Origin: CAXMWX01 sp051008185
GTDB lineage: Bacteria; Pseudomonadota; Gammaproteobacteria; Eutrophobiales; Eutrophobiaceae
Assembly (NCBI GenBank): GCA_051008185.1
Contig: JBPCXW010000083.1
Location: 1-17,471, forward strand
Reading direction: 5' to 3'
DNA length: 17,471 nt
Shown: piece by piece, positions 1 to 7,004 of the stretch
Position numbering within the stretch: the stretch's first letter is position 1
Layout: each line of letters begins with the position of its first letter
The notes under the pieces: generated by a model
What the model was told of the DNA's origin: nothing
Databases searched by the model: none
Seen by the model: the letters and a program-made list of their open reading frames with translations, nothing else
Position numbers and translations under genes: made by a program

Positions 1-850
1 TCTCTACACCGCGATTGACCGGCCCCGGGTGCATCACGATGGCATCGGACTTGGCCGCCTGCAAACGCTGCCCGGTAAGCCCGAAACAATGAAAGTATTC
101 CTGCTCGCCGGGCAACAGGGCGGAGCGCATTCTCTCCCGTTGCAAGCGCAACATGATGATCACATCCGCGCCTTCCAGCCCCTGATCCATATCATGAAAG
201 GTGCTGACCCCCAGCGATTCAATTTGCATCGGTAACAAGGTGCGAGGTGCAATGACGCGAATGTCGCTGACCCCCAGTATAGTCAAGGCGTGGATCTCCG
301 AACGCGCCACCCGTGAATGTGCGATGTCACCAACAATGGCCACACTCAGGGAGGCAAAGTCAGGTTTGTGTTGTTTGATCGTGAACATATCCAGCATGGC
401 CTGAGTGGGATGTGCATGGCGGCCGTCTCCGGCATTGATGACATGCACACCGGGGGCGGCGTGGTGGGCAATGAAGTGCGCCGCCCCGCTGTTGGGATGG
501 CGCACCACAAACATATCACTGTGCATGGCCTCCAGCGTGCGTAGCGTGTCCAGCAAGGACTCACCCTTGCTGGTCGCCGATGTCGCAAGGTTGATGTTCA
601 GCACATCGGCGGACAGGCGTTTTGCCGCCAGCTCAAACGTGGTGCGGGTGCGGGTGCTGGGTTCAAAGAACAGATTGACTACGGTTTTGCCGCGTAACAG
701 GGGGACTTTTTTGACTGCCCGTCCGGCGACACCGGCAAAGGATTCAGCGGTGTTGAGAATATCAAGAAGAATGGGGCGGGGCAACGCCTCGATGGAAAGA
801 AAATGCTTTAGTTTACCGTTTTGATCCAGTTGAGTAGTCAAATCCGTCAC
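1..850 (-). CDS. pyrB: Aspartate carbamoyltransferase catalytic subunit (partial, C-terminus off the left edge)
   Basis: Joins carbamoyl phosphate and L-aspartate to make N-carbamoyl-L-aspartate, the first committed step of pyrimidine synthesis, in the cytoplasm. The reading frame is open from a GTG at 848-850 to the window edge, giving 283 residues of a family usually near 310-335. The carbamoyl-phosphate loop FFEPSTRTRTTFE lies at about residues 61-73, the mobile-loop lysine in ATSKGES at about 95, GDGRHAHPTQ at 141-150 and HPGPVNRGVE at 274-283. The start is GTG because its GTGA overlaps the TGA stop of pyrR, which implies translational coupling. A TTG four codons in is an alternative. It is the last visible gene of a gshB-to-pyrB operon, and in pseudomonads a dihydroorotase-like pyrC' follows. 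The identity is secure; the missing end and any pyrC' cannot be seen. Confidence 0.97.
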   Translation of the reverse strand, partial: MTDLTTQLDQNGKLKHFLSIEALPRPILLDILNTAESFAGVAGRAVKKVPLLRGKTVVNLFFEPSTRTRTTFELAAKRLSADVLNINLATSATSKGESLLDTLRTLEAMHSDMFVVRHPNSGAAHFIAHHAAPGVHVINAGDGRHAHPTQAMLDMFTIKQHKPDFASLSVAIVGDIAHSRVARSEIHALTILGVSDIRVIAPRTLLPMQIESLGVSTFHDMDQGLEGADVIIMLRLQRERMRSALLPGEQEYFHCFGLTGQRLQAAKSDAIVMHPGPVNRGVE

Positions 851-1356
851 GCTGTTTTTGTTAGTTCCAGAACCAGAGGCTCCGGACCGCAGAGTTTAGC
901 ATGTTCATCAGGCGCAAGTTCAAGTTTTTCTCCGACCACATCGGCCTGAATGGGCAGTTCATGGCCGCTGCGATCAATCAGCACCGCCAGACAGATGCTG
1001 GCCGGGCGGCCATAATCAAATAATTCATTCATCGCCGCCCGTATGGTGCGGCCTGTATGCAGCACATCATCTACCAGGATGACATCGCGATCTTCTATCG
1101 CAAACGGTAACTCGGAAGGCGTGACCTTGGGGTGCAGGCCGATGCGGCTGAAGTCATCGCGATAAAAGGCGATATTCAGTTTGCCCAGCGGCTCCTCGGT
1201 GCCGAGGCGTTCATGCAGACGCTCGGCGACCCAGACACCGCCGGTGCGAATACCGACCAGCACCGGCCGCGTGCGCCCGGTTTGCTGAAGCAGGGCTTGC
1301 AGGCCGTCGTGTAGTCGGGTGATGGCTTGTTCTATATTGATGCTGTCTATATTCAT
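847..1356 (-). CDS. pyrR: PyrR: pyrimidine regulatory protein / uracil phosphoribosyltransferase
   Basis: A 169-residue type I phosphoribosyltransferase of the PyrR family. Members convert uracil and PRPP to UMP, and in Gram-positives they bind pyr mRNA to cause attenuation. The PRPP-binding motif DVILVDDVLHTGRTIRAA is at residues 91-108, the VGIRTGG loop is near 34-40, and the length is normal for the family. The ATG at 1354-1356 overlaps the ruvX stop by four bases (ATGA), and its own TGA overlaps the pyrB GTG. Because pyrR and pyrB abut, there is no leader between them that could hold an anti-terminator/terminator pair. Any PyrR control here must therefore act elsewhere or by another mechanism, and its regulatory role in this organism is inferred from the name only. 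Confidence 0.95.
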   Translation of the reverse strand: MNIDSINIEQAITRLHDGLQALLQQTGRTRPVLVGIRTGGVWVAERLHERLGTEEPLGKLNIAFYRDDFSRIGLHPKVTPSELPFAIEDRDVILVDDVLHTGRTIRAAMNELFDYGRPASICLAVLIDRSGHELPIQADVVGEKLELAPDEHAKLCGPEPLVLELTKTA

Positions 1357-1766
1357 AATTGATCAGGCCCGGTGCTTTGTTGTTGCAACCAGCCTTCCAG
1401 AATAATCTGTGCGGCGATGTCATCGCGTTTTTCCGGTGACGGGTGTCGTGTCCGGGCTTCTCTGGTGGTCAGTCGCTCGTCCGCTCTATGCACGGTCAGG
1501 TTGAAGCGCCCGGTCAGTTGTCGGCAGAACCGATCAGCGGCGTCGCCAAGCTCCTGACGTTCGCCGCGCAGGGTTAGCGGTTCGCCGACGACCAGAGCGT
1601 CAGCCTGCCATTCATCTATCAGGGTTTCAATCCTGCCCCAGTCGGGGCGATTGCCGCTGACCGTGATCGTTTCAAGCGGTGTGGCGGTCCCGGTAAGGGT
1701 CTGGCCAACTGCAACACCAATCCGTTTCGTTCCATAATCGAAACAGAGCAGTGTCAGCCGCATCAC
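1353..1766 (-). CDS. ruvX: RuvX/YqgF family Holliday junction resolvase-like nuclease
   Basis: A 137-residue RNase H-fold protein of the YqgF/RuvX family. Family members are implicated in pre-16S rRNA 5'-end processing, and Holliday junction resolution has also been proposed. Expected motifs are the first acidic site in FDYGTKRIGVAVG (residues 9-21), VVGEPLTLRG near 59-68, ADERLTTREA near 95-104 and the final acidic site RDDIAAQIILEGWL near 114-127. The frame opens with GTG at 1764-1766 followed directly by ATG at 1761-1763. Either works: the GTG gives a GTGA overlap with the yqgE stop, while the ATG overlaps that stop by one base (TGATG). The neighbours yqgE and pyrR are its usual partners in Pseudomonas-type genomes. 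Confidence 0.93.
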   Translation of the reverse strand: MMRLTLLCFDYGTKRIGVAVGQTLTGTATPLETITVSGNRPDWGRIETLIDEWQADALVVGEPLTLRGERQELGDAADRFCRQLTGRFNLTVHRADERLTTREARTRHPSPEKRDDIAAQIILEGWLQQQSTGPDQL

Positions 1767-2323
1767 GCGTGGCCCACCTCTGGAGAGATTTGGTGGCTGG
1801 CGAATCCGAGCAGGGCGGTGGCCGATGTCCAGCGCTTGTCACACGGCGTGTTGAAAATAATATCGGCATCTACCGGCGCACTCAGCCAGGCGTTATCCAT
1901 CAGTTCCTGTTCCAGTTGTCCCGAGGCCCAACCGGCATAGCCCAGTGCGATCAGCGAATGTTCCGGCCCTTCACCGGCGGCGATGGCCTCCAGGATGTCA
2001 CGGGAGGTGGTCATACCGAGATCCGGACTGATTTGAATAGAGGACGACCATTCTTCATCGGGATCATGCAACACAAAACCGCGATCAATTTGTACCGGCC
2101 CGCCATGATAGATGGGCAGGTGTTGCACATCCTGATTATTGGGTTTCAGATTCATCTGTTGAATGATCTCGCCGAATTCCAAATCCAGCGGGCGGTTGAT
2201 CACAATGCCCATCGCACCTTCTTCGTTGTGGGCGCAGATATAAGTTACAGTATGGTGGAAATTGGGATCCGCCAAGGCCGGCATCGCAATCAGGAAACGG
2301 TTGGTCAAATTGCTACTTTGCAT
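1763..2323 (-). CDS. yqgE: YqgE/AlgH family protein of uncertain function
   Basis: A 186-residue member of the YqgE/AlgH family (DUF179), with the recognisable N-terminal block LTNRFLIAMPALADPNF (about residues 6-22) followed by EEGAMGIVINRPLD (about 34-47) and a central YHGGPV. Family structures exist but the biochemical role is not settled. In pseudomonads the gene was named algH for a link to alginate expression. It has no signal peptide or membrane segment, so it should be cytoplasmic. The ATG at 2321-2323 is chosen because family homology begins within six residues. It lies 59 bases downstream of tonB, the only non-overlapping junction in this operon, and its stop overlaps the ruvX start. 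Confidence 0.93.
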   Translation of the reverse strand: MQSSNLTNRFLIAMPALADPNFHHTVTYICAHNEEGAMGIVINRPLDLEFGEIIQQMNLKPNNQDVQHLPIYHGGPVQIDRGFVLHDPDEEWSSSIQISPDLGMTTSRDILEAIAAGEGPEHSLIALGYAGWASGQLEQELMDNAWLSAPVDADIIFNTPCDKRWTSATALLGFASHQISPEVGHA

Positions 2324-2382
2324 GGCGGTAATACTACCCCAAATCTCAGGTCAATGCCAGTGGCAAATAAAGGGGCACTGTT

Positions 2383-3177
2383 CTAGCGAAAATCACGGTT
2401 CTTGAGGAACTGCCAGGTGCGGGTGATGTGCAGGACATCGGTCTCCCCGGCGAAGGATGAGGGGAACGGGGCGAAGGGTGCGGCCAGTTCAACAATGCGG
2501 ATGGCCGCATCGTCCAGCAGTTTGTATCCCGATGAGCGGCGAATGACGATCTGATCCACCGAGCCGTCAGGGTTCAGGGCGACTTCCAGTACCAGACTAC
2601 CATTGATGCTGCGTTTGTGCGCTTCATCGGGATAGTTGAGGTTGCCGATCATCTCAACCTTGGCGCGCCAGGCCTCCATGTAGGCGGCGTATTTATAGGC
2701 ACGGGTACTGGCAGAGATGAAGGTGCGTCGGGGAGGCTCCATCCATCTTTGCGATGTTGCTTGTGCCGCCTCGCTGCGTGTCGCGGCCTTGAAGCCTTCG
2801 GCGATCAGGGTGCTGGCACTGGGGTGATCAACCGGTTCCGGTTCCGGTGCGATGGCGTTTTCCATTACAGCTTGTTGCGGTGCTTGTTCATCCTCCTCTT
2901 GCTCGGGCGCAATCGCTTGTTGTATCTCCTCTTCCATTACCGCTGGTATCTCCACAGGTGGCGGTGCCGGTACCGGTGCCGGTGCCTGTTCCGGCACCGG
3001 GTCTTGCTGTTCTACCAGGACGATCTGCATCGACTCATAACGCGGCCGGGGTTTGTCCTGCGGGGCGAAGGTGATCCCCAACACTGCCAGCACATGCACT
3101 ATCAACGCCAGACACAAGGTAATGCCAAGTCTGTCGCCAGGGGTGATTTCCGGTGTTGCAGTGATAGTGGCACTCAT
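2383..3177 (-). CDS. TonB-like energy transducer (TonB3-type context)
   Basis: A 264-residue inner-membrane protein with TonB architecture. A short cytoplasmic tail is followed by one transmembrane helix at about residues 17-38, a periplasmic spacer rich in Pro, Ala and Glu at about 58-118, and a C-terminal TonB domain at about 180-260 that starts with NYPDEAHKRSINGSLVLEVALN. A histidine (residue 28) sits inside the membrane helix, as does the functionally important His20 of E. coli TonB. The spacer is acidic (Glu-Pro/Pro-Ala) and lacks the Lys-Pro half of classical TonB. No exbB or exbD is adjacent. Its position between gshB and yqgE matches Pseudomonas aeruginosa PA0406 (tonB3), reported to matter for twitching motility rather than iron uptake. 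Orthology here is inferred from order. The start overlaps the gshB stop (ATGA). Confidence 0.9.
   Translation of the reverse strand: MSATITATPEITPGDRLGITLCLALIVHVLAVLGITFAPQDKPRPRYESMQIVLVEQQDPVPEQAPAPVPAPPPVEIPAVMEEEIQQAIAPEQEEDEQAPQQAVMENAIAPEPEPVDHPSASTLIAEGFKAATRSEAAQATSQRWMEPPRRTFISASTRAYKYAAYMEAWRAKVEMIGNLNYPDEAHKRSINGSLVLEVALNPDGSVDQIVIRRSSGYKLLDDAAIRIVELAAPFAPFPSSFAGETDVLHITRTWQFLKNRDFR
2961..3000. repeat. GGTRCC-type short tandem repeat within the tonB spacer
   Basis: On the plus strand this stretch holds several near-consecutive hexamers of the form GGTGCC or GGTACC, then a mirrored GGCACCGG. On the coding (minus) strand it encodes the alternating Pro-Ala-Pro run at about residues 62-71 of the TonB-like protein. 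It is a low-complexity coding repeat and a plausible site of length variation between strains. Nothing suggests a separate function. Confidence 0.6.
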
Positions 3178-4121
3178 GATTCAACTCGTGTGGTTACAAT
3201 AACATCCATCAGCTTGCCGCTGATGTCCAGTTGGTAAATGCGATCCAGCTCCCGCACACCGGTCGGGCTGGTGACATTGATCTCGGTAAGGTAATCGCCG
3301 ATCACATCCAGCCCGGCGAATAGCAACCCCATCTTTTTCAACACCGGCCCGACCTGCTGACATATCCGGCGATCCCTATCCGACAACTCCCGACCCTCGC
3401 CGCTACCACCGGCAACCAGATTGGCGCGGGTCTCGCCGGGGGCGGGGATGCGGGCCAGAGCATAATCCAGCGGCTCGCCGTTGATCAACATTATGCGTTT
3501 GTCTCCGTCGGCAATGTCAGGCAGGTATTTTTGCGCCATCACATAGCGACTGCCGTTTTGCGTGATCGTTTCAATGATGACATTGATATTGCCCTCATTC
3601 GCATCAACACGAAATATCGATTCACCGCCCATACCGTGCAAGGGTTTCAACACAATCTGTTGCTGCTCGGCGATAAACTCCCTGATGCGCCGGGCATCGC
3701 GGGTAATCAGTGTCGGGGCGATGCACTCCGGAAAGTGTTTGATAAAAAACTTTTCATTGACCGAGCGCAGGCCGGTCGGGTTATTGACTACCAGCGTGCC
3801 GGCCGCGGCGACATATTCCAGTAGATAGGTTGCATAGATGTACTCCATATCAAAAGGCGGGTCCTTGCGCATCAGGATCACATCCAGCTCAGCCAGGGCG
3901 ATCTCCCCGCTGTCGGTGAACTCATACCACTGCTCCGGATCAGCCATCACCTTGAGCCGCCGGTAACTCGCCCGCGGCACATCGGCCGGAAATGCCAGAT
4001 CATTCATTTCCATATAATACAGCTCCCAGTCGCGTGCCTGTGCGGCCAGCAACATTGCCAGTGTGGTGTCCTTTTTATAGTTGATCCCGGCAATGGGATC
4101 CATAATGACGCCCAGTTTCAT
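3174..4121 (-). CDS. gshB: Glutathione synthetase (ATP-grasp)
   Basis: Ligates gamma-glutamylcysteine and glycine using ATP to form glutathione in the cytoplasm. It has 315 residues, the normal bacterial GshB length. The N-terminus MKLGVIMDPIAGINYKKDTT contains the usual MDPI..IN.KKDT block, VLMRKDPPFDMEYI-type residues lie near 83-95, the ATP-grasp glycine loop KPLHGMGGESIFR near 157-169, and the metal/substrate signature EINVTSPTGVREL near 279-291. The ATG at 4119-4121 is the family start, preceded by a weak purine tract (AGAAAG). It is first in the minus-strand operon and divergent from hemC across 69 bases. Its TGA overlaps the tonB ATG. Confidence 0.97.
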   Translation of the reverse strand: MKLGVIMDPIAGINYKKDTTLAMLLAAQARDWELYYMEMNDLAFPADVPRASYRRLKVMADPEQWYEFTDSGEIALAELDVILMRKDPPFDMEYIYATYLLEYVAAAGTLVVNNPTGLRSVNEKFFIKHFPECIAPTLITRDARRIREFIAEQQQIVLKPLHGMGGESIFRVDANEGNINVIIETITQNGSRYVMAQKYLPDIADGDKRIMLINGEPLDYALARIPAPGETRANLVAGGSGEGRELSDRDRRICQQVGPVLKKMGLLFAGLDVIGDYLTEINVTSPTGVRELDRIYQLDISGKLMDVIVTTRVES

Positions 4122-4154
4122 CAGCTTTCTGCCAAATAAAGTTTGTAATTCCTT

Positions 4155-4160
4155 TATACT
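4155..4160 (+). promoter_or_regulatory. Candidate -10 element upstream of hemC
   Basis: The hexamer TATACT matches the sigma70 -10 consensus at five of six positions and lies 30 bases upstream of the hemC ATG, in the 69-base divergent gshB-hemC spacer. I find no convincing -35 hexamer 16-18 bases upstream and no TGn extension, so this is a weak call. The same spacer must also hold the gshB operon promoter on the other strand, where I could not pick one good candidate. Confidence 0.25.
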
Positions 4161-4190
4161 TTACCTGAATTTCCGCCTAAAAGTTCAATC

Positions 4191-5129
4191 ATGTCAAATA
4201 AAAAATTACGCATTGTCAGCAGGGAAAGCCCGCTCGCCGTCTGGCAGGCCGAGCATGTGCGGGAGTGTTTGCTGGCCCGCCACCCCGATTGCAGTGTGGA
4301 GATTATCAGCGTGAAGACCACGGCGGATCGTTTCCCTGACAAGACTCTGGGTAGCATCGGCGGCAAGGGTATGTTCATCAAGGAGCTGGAGCAGGCGCTC
4401 CTGACCGGGCGTGCCGACATCGCGGTGCACTCTATGAAAGATGTCACGATTGATTTGCCGGAACAACTTGCCCTGCCGGTGATCATGCAACGCGAAGACC
4501 CGACAGATGTGTTTATCGCCAATCACTTCGTTACTCTGGCCGACCTGCCCGCAGGCGCGCGGGTCGGCACCTCAAGCCTGCGCCGGCAGTGTCAGTTGAA
4601 GGCCTGGCGTGCTGATCTGCAACTGGTAGATGTCCGCGGCAATGTGGGGACACGTCTGGCAAAACTGGATGCCGGTGATTATGATGCCCTGATCCTCGCC
4701 GCCGCCGGCATAAAGCGTCTGGGTATGCAGCAACGTATCCGCGAGCGCATCAGCACCGACACGATGTTACCCGCAGTGGGACAGGGCGCACTCGGCATAG
4801 AGATCAGGGCGGACGATAACGACACCCTGCAACGGGTATCCGTACTGCAAGACCCCGACACCCGCTTGTGTGTGACCGCCGAGCGTATGGTCAGTCGGCA
4901 TCTGTTCGGTAGTTGTCACCTGCCGCTGGCGGTGTTCGCCAGTTGCGATGCAGACAGCATAGCCATCCGGGCACTGGTAGGCAGGCCGGACGGCTCCACG
5001 ATTCTGCGCGCAGATGTCCGGGGCAGCAAATCACAGGCGCAACAACTGGCGCAACAGTTGGCCGACACCTTGCTGGCGCAAGGTGCTGACGCAATCCTGC
5101 GGGAGTTACAGACAGATGCAGATCAATAG
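4191..5129 (+). CDS. hemC: Hydroxymethylbilane synthase (porphobilinogen deaminase)
   Basis: Polymerises four porphobilinogen molecules into hydroxymethylbilane for haem and related tetrapyrroles, in the cytoplasm. It is 312 residues, typical of the family. The catalytic aspartate is Asp84 in HSMKDV, and the dipyrromethane-cofactor cysteine is Cys242 in FGSCHLPLA, both at E. coli numbering. Other family blocks are RIVSRESPLAVWQA (7-20), LGSIGGKGMFIKELEQALL (53-71), VGTSSLRRQCQL (125-136) and LPAVGQGALGIEIR (193-206). The ATG at 4191 is supported by homology beginning at residue 5. It leads a hemC-hemD-hemX-hemY operon, and its end overlaps hemD by 14 bases. Confidence 0.98.
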   Translation: MSNKKLRIVSRESPLAVWQAEHVRECLLARHPDCSVEIISVKTTADRFPDKTLGSIGGKGMFIKELEQALLTGRADIAVHSMKDVTIDLPEQLALPVIMQREDPTDVFIANHFVTLADLPAGARVGTSSLRRQCQLKAWRADLQLVDVRGNVGTRLAKLDAGDYDALILAAAGIKRLGMQQRIRERISTDTMLPAVGQGALGIEIRADDNDTLQRVSVLQDPDTRLCVTAERMVSRHLFGSCHLPLAVFASCDADSIAIRALVGRPDGSTILRADVRGSKSQAQQLAQQLADTLLAQGADAILRELQTDADQ

Positions 5130-5898
5130 CAGGGCACTGACGGGCAAGCGCATCCTGGTGACCAGACCGGTGCAACAGGCAGAGGCCCTGTGTGATTTGA
5201 TCCGCCGTTCCGGCGGCAACCCGGTGATGTTTCCGGTGATTGAAATAGAACCCCTGTCGGCGGGGCCAACGGCCCGCGAACAACTTGCCGCGGCCGCGCT
5301 GGTGATCTTTGTCAGCCGCAATGCCGTGCAGCAGTTTTGCTTACAGTTCCCGAAGAGCATCACGACCATCGCCGCCGTTCCGGTCTTCGCCATGGGCGAC
5401 GGGACCCGCGACAGTTTGCAACGCAACGGCATTGATCAGGTGTTATGTGCCGACACCGGCATAGGCAGCGAGGCCCTGCTTGCGTTGCCACAGCTTGATC
5501 AGGCGGCGGTGCAGGGTAAATCCGTCCTGATCATCAAAGGTGAAGGCGGCAGGGAGTTGTTACAACAGACATTGCAACAACGCGGTGCGGACACAAGTTG
5601 TCTGGAACTGTATAGACGCAAGCTGCCGGAGACAAACCCGGCGCGATTCACTACAATCTGGCATCAGAACCGGCCCGATGTGATGATCTTCACCAGTGCC
5701 GAAGGGATAGACAACTTCAGCAGTATGATCCCGTCCGACGAATTGCCGGGCCTGCTGACCACACCGGTGCTGGTTTGGGGTGAGCGCGTCGCCGCCGCAG
5801 CACAGGCAACGGGGTTCAATCGGGTATCGTACGCGCAGGCCGCCGATGATTACGCGTTATTGCAGGCACTTTATAAACTATATGAGGCAGAGCATTGA
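5116..5898 (+). CDS. hemD: Uroporphyrinogen-III synthase
   Basis: Cyclises hydroxymethylbilane with inversion of ring D to give uroporphyrinogen III, the step after HemC. The protein is 260 residues and shows the two-lobed HEM4 pattern. GKRILVTRPVQQAEALCDLI (about 10-29) begins the first lobe, VIFVSRNAVQQFC is near 63-75 and VFAMGDGTRDSL near 89-100. GKSVLIIKGEGGRELLQQTL begins the second half, and MIFTSAEGIDNF is the second serine-containing signature. HEM4 sequences diverge strongly, so context also carries the call. The frame is open further upstream inside hemC, but ATG 5116 gives the standard N-terminus and a 14-base overlap that couples it to hemC. Its TGA overlaps the hemX TTG start. 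Confidence 0.94.
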   Translation: MQINSRALTGKRILVTRPVQQAEALCDLIRRSGGNPVMFPVIEIEPLSAGPTAREQLAAAALVIFVSRNAVQQFCLQFPKSITTIAAVPVFAMGDGTRDSLQRNGIDQVLCADTGIGSEALLALPQLDQAAVQGKSVLIIKGEGGRELLQQTLQQRGADTSCLELYRRKLPETNPARFTTIWHQNRPDVMIFTSAEGIDNFSSMIPSDELPGLLTTPVLVWGERVAAAAQATGFNRVSYAQAADDYALLQALYKLYEAEH

Positions 5899-7004
5899 CA
5901 GCAAAAAATACCGCAGTCGCGAACACAAGCACGGCTAAAAAACCCGCCGGCAAACGCTGGCCGTGGGTGCTGCTCCTGTTCCTGATACTGGCGGCGCTTG
6001 CCGGCGGTGCGTATTTGTATTGGTTACAGTTGCTACAAGGCGGTAACGATAAACAACTTGCCGCGTTGCAGACGCGATTTACCGGTTCGGCACAACAGAC
6101 AGAACAGTTGCAACAGCAGTTACAAGGTCTGGCAGAGCGCGTGGATGGTATGTCCGAACAAGTACAGGGTCTGGCGGAGCGCGCGGACAACATGAACGAA
6201 TATGCAACCGGACTGGGTCTTGATTTCAGCGAACTCTATCAAAGGCTCAATCTGGATACGGGCTGGGCACTGGCGGAGGTGAAGTATCTGTTGTTCATCG
6301 CCTCACACCGCCTGCTGCTGGAAAAAGATGTGGGCACGGCACTGGCGGCCCTGCAGGCCGCCGATCAACGCCTGCAACGCCTGCCTGATCCCGGTTTGCT
6401 GGTGGTCAGAGACGCACTGATTGCGGTGATAAACGATCTGCAAGCCACCAAACAGGTTGATATCACCGGCCTGAATTTGTTGTTGGGTAATCTGGCCGGA
6501 CGCATTGACAAGCTACCCCTGAACGAACTTGTCGGGGCCAAACTGGCGGCACCACAGGATACGCAGGATCAGACACCGGCGGCGGACGGCGGCTGGAACC
6601 GGTTGGCCGGCTCAGTCTGGCAGGAGTTGAAATCACTGGTGCAGATCAGCAAAACCGACGGGCAGGGGCTGGCCGTGCTGTTGCCGGAGCAACGCTATTT
6701 CCTGTATCAAAATCTGCGCCTGCAACTGGAGGCCGCGCGGCTGGCGGTGTTGTTGAGGGACACGGATGCCTTCAGGTACTCGGTGCAATCGGTGATTGAT
6801 TGGCTGAACCGATACTTTGACGACAATGATACTGATGTCAGTGTCGCACTGGATTCCCTGCAACAGATAGTGACAGTGGATTTACATCCGGTCTTGCCTT
6901 CTCTGGCGCGTACCATTGCCGCGCTGGAAGCCTATACCAATGCAACCACCGCCACCAACGCGCGAACGGCTGATCCGACACCGGCGACGACGACAGACGA
7001 ATGA
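5895..7004 (+). CDS. hemX: HemX-like membrane protein (haem-operon accessory)
   Basis: A 369-residue HemX family protein. The N-terminus is Thr/Ala/Lys-rich, with a single transmembrane helix at about residues 22-44. A Gln-rich coiled coil at about 52-108 follows, then the conserved HemX body beginning near YQRLNLDTGWALAEVKYLLFIASHRL. The short C-terminal tail is rich in Thr and Ala. Databases often label this family uroporphyrin-III C-methyltransferase, but it has no SAM-binding methyltransferase motifs, so that label should not be used. The molecular role is unresolved; an inner-membrane scaffold for tetrapyrrole enzymes is a common inference. The start is TTG at 5895, in a TTGA overlap with the hemD stop, and no in-frame ATG precedes the membrane helix. 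Its stop overlaps hemY (ATGA). Confidence 0.9.
   Translation: MTAKNTAVANTSTAKKPAGKRWPWVLLLFLILAALAGGAYLYWLQLLQGGNDKQLAALQTRFTGSAQQTEQLQQQLQGLAERVDGMSEQVQGLAERADNMNEYATGLGLDFSELYQRLNLDTGWALAEVKYLLFIASHRLLLEKDVGTALAALQAADQRLQRLPDPGLLVVRDALIAVINDLQATKQVDITGLNLLLGNLAGRIDKLPLNELVGAKLAAPQDTQDQTPAADGGWNRLAGSVWQELKSLVQISKTDGQGLAVLLPEQRYFLYQNLRLQLEAARLAVLLRDTDAFRYSVQSVIDWLNRYFDDNDTDVSVALDSLQQIVTVDLHPVLPSLARTIAALEAYTNATTATNARTADPTPATTTDE
6123..6206 (+). repeat. Two-copy 42-base tandem duplication in the hemX coiled coil
   Basis: Two direct copies with a 42-base period (6123-6164 and 6165-6206) encode QGLAERVDGMSEQV and QGLAERADNMNEYA, HemX residues 77-90 and 91-104. The first 25 bases are the most similar. 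Fourteen residues equals two coiled-coil heptads, so the duplication lengthens the rod without breaking its register. Confidence 0.7.

Noticed and set aside
29..824. Several small open frames on both strands over the left edge
   Set aside because: They are shadows of pyrB on the minus strand, which is open from GTG 850 to the edge and carries all carbamoyltransferase motifs.
1353..1766. PyrR-responsive attenuator near pyrR
   Set aside because: The genes overlap, so no untranslated leader exists for alternative RNA folds.
2324..2382. Promoter TTGACC/TATTAC ahead of yqgE
   Set aside because: The spacing is only 15 bases and the -10 lies four bases from the ATG; the match is too weak to report as a feature.
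5014..5115. Longer N-terminus for hemD
   Set aside because: The extension lies inside the hemC coding sequence, and family homology begins just after ATG 5116.
5895..7004. Calling hemX a uroporphyrin-III C-methyltransferase
   Set aside because: The protein has no SAM-dependent methyltransferase motifs; the label is a common database carry-over.
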